Shown here in pieces: positions 1-7,203 of a DNA stretch of 18,960 nt. The notes under the pieces were generated by a model. That model searched no databases, was not told where the DNA came from, and saw only the letters and a list, made by a program, of their open reading frames with translations. The stretch's first letter is position 1. The number at the start of each line of letters is the position of its first letter. The translations under genes and the position numbers were made by a program. The stretch comes from Candidatus Zixiibacteriota bacterium (GTDB lineage: Bacteria > Zixibacteria > MSB-5A5 > GN15 > FEB-12): contig QNAG01000018.1 in the NCBI GenBank assembly GCA_003641415.1, positions 1-18,960 on the forward strand. The letters are read 5' to 3'.

Positions 1-202
1 GAGCTTTGAAAACCTTTGTATTGTTGACTACGAGCGCATCACCGGGACGAAGGTAATCAACAATTCCTCGAAACGACCGTACACTGCTCCCTGCTCCGTT
101 AGAACGATCCAACACCATTAAACGAGACTGATCACGACGTCGGGTTGGATGTTGGGCAATCAATTCACGAGGAAGATCATAATTAAATAGTTCTATGTTC
201 AT
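1..202 (-). CDS. queA: QueA, S-adenosylmethionine:tRNA ribosyltransferase-isomerase (N-terminal part, cut by window edge)
   Basis: QueA transfers and isomerises the ribosyl part of SAM onto 7-aminomethyl-7-deazaguanine in tRNA, giving epoxyqueuosine (cytoplasmic, queuosine pathway). Only the first 67 codons are in the window; the frame is open at base 1. The ATG at 200-202 begins MNIELFNYDLPRELIAQHP, followed by the family blocks 'RDQSRLMVLDR', 'DYLRPGDALVVNNTKV' and a phenylalanine. These match the conserved N-terminus of QueA (DLP-ELIAQ-P, then GD-LV-NNT-V). It lies 23 nt downstream of recN on the same strand, so it is probably the distal gene of the dnaG-recN-queA run. No strong Shine-Dalgarno is visible before the ATG. 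Nothing looks damaged in the visible part. Confidence 0.93.
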   Translation of the reverse strand, partial: MNIELFNYDLPRELIAQHPTRRRDQSRLMVLDRSNGAGSSVRSFRGIVDYLRPGDALVVNNTKVFKA

Positions 203-225
203 ATAACAGTACTACGGCTGGTATT

Positions 226-1878
226 CTACCGCCTCCCTGCCTTCTCAGGAAGTGCCACCATACGGTTTAACTCACATTCAATTTCTTCTTTATCCAGATC
301 TCGAATTGTAATAGTTGTCCGACCATCTGAAAGATTGTCAATCTTCTTCTCAGCAACAAAATGATGGTCGGCCAGGCGAGCTATCTGATGTAAATGAGTT
401 ATTACAATCACTTGAAAGCGATGCGACAACCTCTTAAGTTTGCGGCCAACTTCAACGGCAGTTTGACCTCCGATACCGGCATCGACTTCGTCGAACACCA
501 GTAAACTCTCTTTAACTCTATCTCCGTTCAACTCAATTGACTTCAAAGCCAGAAGTACGCGAGACATCTCACCTCCAGAAGCAGTCTTTACCAATGGTTT
601 GAGTGGTTCGCCAGGATTTGCCGAAAATAAAAACCGCACTGTCTCTAAACCGTACGCTGTTGGCTTGATTCCACAACCATTAACAACAATTCCATCGTCG
701 TCTTCTTCGCACACCAGTTCGCACTTGAACTGGGCATCATTAATGGATAGCTCCGTAAGTTCGTGCGCGACAAGTTCACCAATATCCTGCGCCGCCTTTC
801 TGCGAGCTATGCTCAGTTCTGTTGCCTTTTTAGCATAAATTCTTCGTTGTTCCTTTTCCTTAGCGATAAGGGAATCTATCAGGTCATCAATATTCGGAAG
901 TTTCTTCAAACGCTCCTGTATTTCCGCCAGTGTGGTTAGAACGCTTTCTTCTGAACCGCCATATTTTTTCTTTAACTTGTATATTTCATCCAAGCGGAGA
1001 TTTACTTCTTCCAACCTGACAGGATCATCTCGGAGAGTTGCACCATACTGCTCTACAGAATTTCTCAGTTCTTCCAGTTGATATTCAATTTCTGTTAGGG
1101 CTTCTACATTTTTACTTAGAGTAGAATCAACAATAGCCATGTTCTCCAATTCTCTACGCACTACACTGATCATATCCTGAACGCTGGATGCGTTGGTAGC
1201 ATCACTGTTGCTACTGAGAATCTCTTGTATCAACGACGAGGACGACATCAGACCTTGAACTGAATCAAGGCGCGAACGTTCGACTATAAGCTCTTCTTCT
1301 TCACCAATTCTAAGCTCTGCCTTCTCGATTTCTTCAACCTGAAAAAGCAGCAGTTCGCGTTCTTTTATCAACTGCTCACGACGATTGGAGACTCGCTTAA
1401 GTTCATCAACTGCCAAACGCCAGTTTGCATATAGCTTGGCAACTAACTCACACTCTGCGGTCAGACCAGCCAGATGATCAAAAAAAGCAAGATGATTTTC
1501 TTCGTTCATCAAAAGTTGCCCGGAGTGCTGGCTGACAATTTGAATCTTAGGGGAAGTCAGGCTTCGCAAGTGTGATACAGAAGATGTTTGCCCATTAATC
1601 TTCACTTTCGAGTTTCCACTCCTACTGATCTCGCGGAATACCACTACTTGTTTTACTTCAGATAAATTTTCAAATGTAGCCTCTACATTCGAAGAATCGC
1701 AACCGTACCTAATGTGTTCTTTATCGGCTCGATTACCTATGGCAAGATCAATAGCGTTGACCATTACCGATTTCCCAGCGCCTGTTTCACCAGTCAGAAC
1801 TGTCAAACCTGATTGAAAAGACATACTTGTCTGTTTGATGAGGGCAAAATTGTGAATTACTAGCTTTTTGAGAATCAT
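226..1878 (-). CDS. recN: RecN, DNA double-strand-break repair SMC-like ATPase
   Basis: RecN is a cytoplasmic SMC-family ATPase that acts early in recombinational repair of double-strand breaks. The 550-residue product has the usual family length. It starts with an SMC/RecF-type N-terminus (MILKKLVIHNFALI) and a Walker A loop GETGAGKS at about residues 30-37. A long charged central region follows (about 140-380), rich in Glu, Leu and Lys and typical of the coiled coil. The C-terminal ATPase half has the ABC signature 'ASGGEMSR' near residue 445, Walker B 'LLVFDEVDAGIGG', and the 'VITHLHQIA' H-loop region. The ATG overlaps the dnaG stop codon (ATGA, 1875-1878), which implies translational coupling. 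queA follows 23 nt later. All catalytic motifs are present. Confidence 0.96.
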   Translation of the reverse strand: MILKKLVIHNFALIKQTSMSFQSGLTVLTGETGAGKSVMVNAIDLAIGNRADKEHIRYGCDSSNVEATFENLSEVKQVVVFREISRSGNSKVKINGQTSSVSHLRSLTSPKIQIVSQHSGQLLMNEENHLAFFDHLAGLTAECELVAKLYANWRLAVDELKRVSNRREQLIKERELLLFQVEEIEKAELRIGEEEELIVERSRLDSVQGLMSSSSLIQEILSSNSDATNASSVQDMISVVRRELENMAIVDSTLSKNVEALTEIEYQLEELRNSVEQYGATLRDDPVRLEEVNLRLDEIYKLKKKYGGSEESVLTTLAEIQERLKKLPNIDDLIDSLIAKEKEQRRIYAKKATELSIARRKAAQDIGELVAHELTELSINDAQFKCELVCEEDDDGIVVNGCGIKPTAYGLETVRFLFSANPGEPLKPLVKTASGGEMSRVLLALKSIELNGDRVKESLLVFDEVDAGIGGQTAVEVGRKLKRLSHRFQVIVITHLHQIARLADHHFVAEKKIDNLSDGRTTITIRDLDKEEIECELNRMVALPEKAGRR

Positions 1879-3599
1879 AACCCGTGTCGTTTCAACTCAT
1901 CCATTATGCGGTTTGCTGCTTCCTGGTCGTTATCAGCTTCCGCTTGCGCCAATTCTACCTTCAAATGTTCGCGAATGCGCTTCTGTTTCCTCTGAACAAA
2001 CTGGGAGAACACAATTTTAAGTTCACTGTCTATTTTATCTCTATCCCATACTTTGGCGGCAATCGAAGAAATCAAAGAGCCAAATTCTTTATCTTGGACC
2101 ATATCTATAAGTGCTCCCGCATCAAGCAAATCCAATTGCCGGTACTGCTGAGACATAGCGGCGTATAGGCGAGATAATTCTGAGGATTCGAAATCATCGG
2201 GAGATATCTGTTCGAAAACCTCATCGACAGATCCCGGATTGTTAAACAAGAGTGACAGAAGGCTGGATTCGGTCACGTTGAGTTTGTTCTGTTGTTTTTT
2301 CTGCTCAATACTGTACTGACCGGATTCTGCTGGCACGTTAATAACCATATCCACACTAACACCAAGAACATCAGCAGCTTTAGTAAGAAACAATGACCTA
2401 CGAGTAGGATCATTGATTTTTTTACCAAGTGACCCCAACTCTTTAATAAGTTTCTCTCGTTCAATTATACCTGAAGACTTAATGTTAAGATCACGTACAC
2501 GAAAAGACAAATAGTCTGTAGCCTCATCAAGGAGTTGCTTAACACCATCTCCACCACGCTCACGTGCGATAGAATCCGGATCTTCTCCTGGTGAAGCACT
2601 GACAACCTTAACTTCCATGCCAACATCGTAGAGCATGTCCACCGAGCGCATGGCTGCTTTGCGACCAGCGGAATCGGCATCGAAGAATAAGTAGACCTGT
2701 TTGGCAAAACGAGCCAATAACCGTGCTTGTTGTAAAGTAAAAGCAGTCCCTGACGATGCGACAACATTTCTAACCCCAACTTGCCACAGAGAGATAACAT
2801 CAAAATATCCCTCAACAACAACCGCTGCCGAAAACTGCTTGATGTGATCCTTCGCCATGTTTAATCCGTAAAGAACATTGCCTTTTATGTACAGAGTGCT
2901 CTCTGGAGAATTTACATATTTGGCTGGTTCTCCCCTTTTAAGGGTGCGACCACCAAAAGCTATGGGTTTATTACTCAAGTTAAAAATGGGGATTATCAAT
3001 CGATGTCGAAACCGATCAAAATAATTTCCTGTTTTCCTGGAATGGACAGATAGCCCACTGTCCGCCAAATCCTGCGGTGACAGCCCCTTAGACTTTGCAT
3101 GCTTTATCAGACCATCCCATTCTTCTCCAGCCAGTCCAAGCGAGAATGCCTTTATCGCATCAGTAAAAATACACCGCTTCGCAATGAGATAGTCGTTCAA
3201 GACTTTTTGGTAGCGAGGCTGATATAGTTGCTGGCAGAAATACTCAACCGCTACCTGGTTGGCAAAAGCAATACGTTCAGATTGTTCACGGTGTATATCG
3301 GTTACGCGATCTTCCCGGATCGGTATATTGGCCTTGTCCGCCAGATAGCGAACAGCTTCAATAAACGACATCCCTTCGTGCTCTTCCAAAAAAGTAAATA
3401 CTGTTCCCCCACGTCCGCATCCAAAACAGTAATAGAGTTGTCGATCTGGTGAGATACTAAATGATGGAGTCTTCTCTGTATGAAATGGACACAGAGCAAG
3501 AAAGCGTGAGCCACGTTTTTTAAGCTTGAGATACTCACCGATAAGCTGAACAATATCGGTGGCTTGGCGCACCTGCTCTATTGTTTCGGGAGAAATCAT
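1875..3599 (-). CDS. dnaG: DnaG, DNA primase
   Basis: DnaG makes the short RNA primers for lagging-strand synthesis and works with the DnaB helicase. The 574-residue protein is of typical length. The N-terminal CHC2 zinc finger is intact: C37, H40, C58, C61 in 'CPFH...CFGCGRGG'. The central catalytic core follows, with the TOPRIM acidic motif 'VVVEGYFDVI' near residue 261 and 'FFDADSAGRKAA' about 50 residues later, which coordinate the metal ions. The C-terminal 150 residues are helical and diverged, as expected for the helicase-interaction domain. The ATG at 3597-3599 is 1 nt from the mutS2 stop, and the stop codon overlaps the recN start by 4 nt, so the three genes are very likely co-transcribed and translationally coupled. 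In many bacteria rpoD follows dnaG; here recN does. Confidence 0.97.
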   Translation of the reverse strand: MISPETIEQVRQATDIVQLIGEYLKLKKRGSRFLALCPFHTEKTPSFSISPDRQLYYCFGCGRGGTVFTFLEEHEGMSFIEAVRYLADKANIPIREDRVTDIHREQSERIAFANQVAVEYFCQQLYQPRYQKVLNDYLIAKRCIFTDAIKAFSLGLAGEEWDGLIKHAKSKGLSPQDLADSGLSVHSRKTGNYFDRFRHRLIIPIFNLSNKPIAFGGRTLKRGEPAKYVNSPESTLYIKGNVLYGLNMAKDHIKQFSAAVVVEGYFDVISLWQVGVRNVVASSGTAFTLQQARLLARFAKQVYLFFDADSAGRKAAMRSVDMLYDVGMEVKVVSASPGEDPDSIARERGGDGVKQLLDEATDYLSFRVRDLNIKSSGIIEREKLIKELGSLGKKINDPTRRSLFLTKAADVLGVSVDMVINVPAESGQYSIEQKKQQNKLNVTESSLLSLLFNNPGSVDEVFEQISPDDFESSELSRLYAAMSQQYRQLDLLDAGALIDMVQDKEFGSLISSIAAKVWDRDKIDSELKIVFSQFVQRKQKRIREHLKVELAQAEADNDQEAANRIMDELKRHGL

Positions 3600-3600
3600 G

Positions 3601-5958
3601 CTATTCTTTCAGCTTAACAATCGTCACCCCAGAACCACCCTCGTTCCAGTTTCCCAAGCGGATAGATGCTACATCCGATCGCTCCTTGAGAAATGATGTG
3701 AGAATACGTCGAAGGGCGCCGGTACCTTTACCATGAACTACATAGATTTGAGATAACCCAGCCATAGTAGCCTTATCTATAAATTTATCCAAAGCCTCGC
3801 AGGCTTCATCACCTGTCATTCCGAGGAGATGTATCTCTGGTGAAAAATTATTATCAACCGATATTCCTGCTGAAACTGATAGAATCGAACTCCTGTCTGG
3901 TTGTTCTAATTTGCGCAGGTTGCGTATCTCAACTGTAGTTAGGACATTACCAACTTTCACCCGTGCTTTGTTTTTCCCAATCAGCCGCTCAATTTCCCCA
4001 CTTTGCTTCAACGAAAGAATTTCCACAGAATCTCCAACTTCAAATCGGTCCGGTTGCGAAGGTTTATCAAGTAATTTCTCACGACGTTTTCCGACTTTCT
4101 GCTGTCGTTTCTTCACCTGACGATGGAACTCTTTAACCTTCTCCTGATCTGCTTGCGAATGGCGAATGTCCGCTACAAGACCTTCAATCTCTCGCCGGGT
4201 TTCATCCAGAAACAGCTCCGTTTCCTCAAGTGCTCGCTTCTTTTCCCCCTCAATGTCATTCTTTAATTTATCAGACTGGACTTTATAGAATTGTTCGAGT
4301 TCTGTAGCCCTGGCAAGTCGCTCGCTCAGGTCCGCTCGATTTTTTTTCACTACTGCTAACTCTGCCTCCAACGAAGCAATCAGATTCGTCAGAGACTTTT
4401 CTGTGCTTCCAACTAACTCCGAAGCTCGCTCACAGATTTCCGGAGATAAACCAAGGCGCTGCGCTATCTCCACAGCATACGAAGAACCAGGTATGCCCAA
4501 TCTCAAAGAGAATGTGGGGGCCAATGTATTTCGGTCAAATTCAAGGGAGGCATTTTCAAGCTCAGGATGTTCCATCGCCAGTGTTTTTAGTTGTGAGTAA
4601 TGGGTAGTAGCCAGCATGCGCGCACCCTTCTCGATTACATCGAGAATAATTGCTTCCGCTAATGCGGAACCTTCCTTTGGATCTGTACCAGCACCAATCT
4701 CGTCTAACAACAGAAGTGTATCTTCGGAAGCTTGCCTGACACCATGAATTATATTTGTTATATGTGATGAGAAAGTTGACAGAGACAATTCAATTGATTG
4801 CTCATCACCGATATCTGCCAGAACATTGGCAAATAGACCTACCGATGATTTCTCGTCAGCAGCAATGTGCAGTCCTGACTGTGCCATAACAATTCCAAGC
4901 CCCACCGTTTTAAGGATAATTGTTTTACCGCCGGTATTTGGACCTGTAACAAGAATAGCCTGGCGAAAGTCGTTCAGAGATAAGCTATTGGGGATGACAT
5001 CTTCGGATTTCACGGCCTGTACCATGAGCAGTGGATGCCGGATGTCAATGAGATTAAATGATGCTCTTTCTCCGATAGAGGGCTGGTTACCCTGAATACG
5101 CCTTGAGAATTGCGCACATGCATAGATAGCGTCGAGACGGCCTATCAATTTTGTATTCTCTAATAAAGCTTCAGATCGACTTGCTATCTCAGCTGTTATT
5201 GCGCGCAGAATGCGATCCATTTCAATCCGCTCTTCTTGCATTAGCAGGTTGATATGGTTATTAAGCTCAACTGTCTCTTGCGGCTCCACATAAAGGGTAG
5301 CGCCAGTTTGGCTGCGATCGTGGAGAATACCAAGGTTGCTCTGGTACCGGTTGGATGGCACCGAAATAACATAACGCCCATTACGCATTGTGACCACATC
5401 GTCCTGCAGACCTGCTTGTTTTGGCTGGGTTGCCTGCAAACTTTGAAGACGCGTTGTTATTCTCCGTCGGCTGTTAATTAAATCAAGACGAGTCTGCTTT
5501 AGTTTTGACGAAGCGTTATCTCGTATTTGACCGTCTTCATCAATAGTACGGCGAATTTCTTTTTTTAATTCTGGAAAAGCTCTGACCTTTTCCAGATACG
5601 CTGCGATAGCCGAGAAATGTTCCCGACGTTCATGGTCATACTCATGGATATCAATCGACACTTCCACCAATTCCAGAACCTGAATGATTTCTTCCGGATC
5701 AAGGAAAACACCTTCCGCCTGAGATCTTCGCAACAGACTCCTACAGTCCTCAATGCGACAGAGAGGAAAAGCCTGACCAAAGCTAATGATATCCTTCATT
5801 TGCGATATTTCTGTCCACCGTTTTACGATCTCGTCTGTATCGGAGATAGGATAAATCTCCTCAATAATTGCCTTACCAAACGGAGTCAAACATCGACCCG
5901 ATATAAGCGCAATAATCTTTGGGAACTCGAGCACTTCAAGAGTATGACGATCAAACAT
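3601..5958 (-). CDS. mutS2: MutS2 family ATPase/endonuclease with C-terminal Smr domain
   Basis: MutS2 proteins are ABC-type ATPases related to MutS but not part of mismatch repair. Family members suppress homologous recombination or rescue collided ribosomes, and the C-terminal Smr domain is a nuclease. The 785-residue product is the usual size. Visible elements in order: N-terminal lever/clamp helices (about 1-310); Walker A 'GPNTGGKT' near residues 339-346; Walker B 'LLLLDEIGAGTDP' near 413-425; 'ATTHYSQLKTLA' just after; a Lys/Glu-rich coiled coil (about 510-640); and the Smr domain near 705-785 with the hallmark 'HGKGTGALR'. It lacks the MutS N-terminal mismatch-binding domain. It lies 106 nt downstream of cvpA and 1 nt upstream of dnaG. 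The ribosome-binding site (GATCGGAAA before ATG) is weak. Confidence 0.95.
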   Translation of the reverse strand: MFDRHTLEVLEFPKIIALISGRCLTPFGKAIIEEIYPISDTDEIVKRWTEISQMKDIISFGQAFPLCRIEDCRSLLRRSQAEGVFLDPEEIIQVLELVEVSIDIHEYDHERREHFSAIAAYLEKVRAFPELKKEIRRTIDEDGQIRDNASSKLKQTRLDLINSRRRITTRLQSLQATQPKQAGLQDDVVTMRNGRYVISVPSNRYQSNLGILHDRSQTGATLYVEPQETVELNNHINLLMQEERIEMDRILRAITAEIASRSEALLENTKLIGRLDAIYACAQFSRRIQGNQPSIGERASFNLIDIRHPLLMVQAVKSEDVIPNSLSLNDFRQAILVTGPNTGGKTIILKTVGLGIVMAQSGLHIAADEKSSVGLFANVLADIGDEQSIELSLSTFSSHITNIIHGVRQASEDTLLLLDEIGAGTDPKEGSALAEAIILDVIEKGARMLATTHYSQLKTLAMEHPELENASLEFDRNTLAPTFSLRLGIPGSSYAVEIAQRLGLSPEICERASELVGSTEKSLTNLIASLEAELAVVKKNRADLSERLARATELEQFYKVQSDKLKNDIEGEKKRALEETELFLDETRREIEGLVADIRHSQADQEKVKEFHRQVKKRQQKVGKRREKLLDKPSQPDRFEVGDSVEILSLKQSGEIERLIGKNKARVKVGNVLTTVEIRNLRKLEQPDRSSILSVSAGISVDNNFSPEIHLLGMTGDEACEALDKFIDKATMAGLSQIYVVHGKGTGALRRILTSFLKERSDVASIRLGNWNEGGSGVTIVKLKE

Positions 5959-6000
5959 TTTCCGATCTCATGCGTGGTTTTAGAGCAAAGAAACCGTTGA

Positions 6001-6022
6001 CCGATAGAAATTAATCTATCGG
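6001..6022 (-). other. Stem-loop in the cvpA-mutS2 gap
   Basis: Perfect 8-bp inverted repeat CCGATAGA / TCTATCGG with a 6-nt AT loop, 42 nt before the mutS2 start. No T-run follows on either strand, so it is not a standard intrinsic terminator. It could be an mRNA processing or stability hairpin, or a weak attenuator. The rest of the 106-nt gap shows no gene. Confidence 0.5.
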
Positions 6023-6064
6023 CCGGCAACAATATATGAATATCAGAATATAAGGAAAGGAAAA

Positions 6065-6697
6065 TCAAGAACCGTCAAATTCCGTATCGAAAAACTGACG
6101 AAGATTCTTAAGTACCCAATAAACTTCGTCACGATCCTGCGGAGCAGTATCGGAATCGTTCTGGGCTTGAGTCACTAGGAGAGAAGTTTCAATTTTATCA
6201 ATGAAGTTAGGATTTCCGGGATGTAGAATAGATGTCCCTTCGTACATCAACGGAATAGTCTTTGCAACCGACGAACCAAATAGAGAATCCTCAAACGCTC
6301 TGTAAAAAGAATTTGGCATTGGCAATAAAAAAACAAGAAAAGCAATAAATCCAACCAAAACCCAACCTCGCAGGAGACCAACCAACATACCGCCCAGTTG
6401 ATCTCGCTTTCCGCTATCTTTTAGATTAGCAACTTTGTAAAAAACTAAACCAATGAGTTTGAAACCAGCATAGCTTCCAGCAATAAGTATAACAAACGAC
6501 ACAAAAGCAGAAACAAGCGGTGAACCACCCAACTGATTGTAAACCCACACAGCAAAGCGATCAATGTAGTTAATTGACAATACGATAGCGATAAAGAATG
6601 TTCCTAAAGCCATCAGCTCTCGAATCAGTCCTTTTTTAGCACCGACAATAGCCATCGCCACAAGCAATGCCAAAAGAACAGTATCAACCCAATTCAT
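6065..6697 (-). CDS. cvpA: CvpA family inner-membrane protein
   Basis: CvpA-family proteins are small polytopic inner-membrane proteins; E. coli CvpA is needed for colicin V production and envelope stress tolerance, but the biochemical role is not settled. The 210-residue product has four hydrophobic segments in the family pattern: about 7-25 ('VLLALLVAMAIVGAKKG'), 30-48, 62-90 and 105-128 ('GMLVGLLRGWVLVGFIAF'). The typical 'KKGLIRE' after TM1 and a Gly-rich 'LGGMLVGLLRG' at TM4 are present. The C-terminal 80 residues are soluble and acidic. GAGGAT sits 4 nt before the ATG at 6695-6697. Placement between a YqeY-like sequence and mutS2 matches the common yqeY-cvpA-mutS2-dnaG order and supports the call. 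Confidence 0.85.
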   Translation of the reverse strand: MNWVDTVLLALLVAMAIVGAKKGLIRELMALGTFFIAIVLSINYIDRFAVWVYNQLGGSPLVSAFVSFVILIAGSYAGFKLIGLVFYKVANLKDSGKRDQLGGMLVGLLRGWVLVGFIAFLVFLLPMPNSFYRAFEDSLFGSSVAKTIPLMYEGTSILHPGNPNFIDKIETSLLVTQAQNDSDTAPQDRDEVYWVLKNLRQFFDTEFDGS

Positions 6698-6757
6698 TTA
6701 TCCTCACTCCAAAATAGGATTAATGAGATTCTAAAGTAAATATAGGAAGTTGTTAAA

Positions 6758-7075
6758 TCAGTTGGCAAGTAATTCTGAGACTATCTTGTTGATAACTTTA
6801 CCGTCGGATCTACCCTGTACCTGAGGCATAACAGCCTTCATTACCAGCCCGATCTTCTGAGGAAAATCAGCCCCTGTTTCATCAATAGCAGCCTTAATCA
6901 GTTTCTGTAGCCCTGCTTCAGTTAACTGTTCGAGAAGATATGATTTTATAATATCGAGTTCAAACTGCGCTTTCTGAACTAGGTCTTCCCGATTACCCTT
7001 TTTGAAATCTTCAATGGATTCCCTGCACTTCTTGGCACAACTGGAAAGAACTGAGATGACATCTTCGTTTGTCAA
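6758..7075 (-). pseudogene. yqeY: YqeY-like (GatB/YqeY domain) gene, N-terminally truncated and probably degraded
   Basis: The readable 105 codons match the C-terminal two thirds of YqeY (about 148 residues when whole): 'LTNEDVISVLSS', 'RESIEDF..GNREDL', 'SYLLEQLTE', 'AAIDETGA', 'GLVMKAVMPQVQGRSDGK'. YqeY resembles the tRNA-binding tail domain of GatB; its role is poorly defined. Three signs of decay are visible. The only in-frame start is TTG at 7073-7075, with no good ribosome-binding site and a TGA stop at 7088-7090. Upstream sequence in the next frame continues the homology (LKYRRIEKK, about 7081-7107), so an A7 run at 7082-7088 carries a one-base frameshift. The first 25 or so residues of the family are missing altogether, replaced by the protease 3' flank. 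The near-invariant Pro of 'YLPxQL' is Leu. A functional short protein from the TTG is possible but less likely. Confidence 0.72.
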
Positions 7076-7123
7076 CTTATCTTTTTTTCAATACGCCGAT
7101 ATTTGAGCTTATCAATAACACAA

Positions 7124-7153
7124 CATAGCCGCTATAAATATATAGCGGCTATG
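7124..7153 (-). terminator. Long perfect hairpin after the M6 protease gene, possible terminator
   Basis: Perfect 13-bp inverted repeat (CATAGCCGCTATA / TATAGCGGCTATG) with a 4-nt AATA loop, starting about 50 nt past the M6 protease stop. On the minus strand the hairpin is followed by TTGTGTTATT, a broken T-rich stretch, so termination is plausible but not canonical. It also sits exactly where the missing 5' end of yqeY should be, so it may mark a rearrangement junction. Confidence 0.5.
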
Positions 7154-7203
7154 CATTGCTGATTTTTATCTTCAATATCACTAATCAGACAAGTGCAGAT
7201 TGG

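Noticed and set aside
599..838. Overlapping open frames on the opposite strand of recN, mutS2 and the proteases
   Set aside because: They lie antisense to strongly conserved genes, lack ribosome-binding sites and have no recognisable domains; they are shadow frames.
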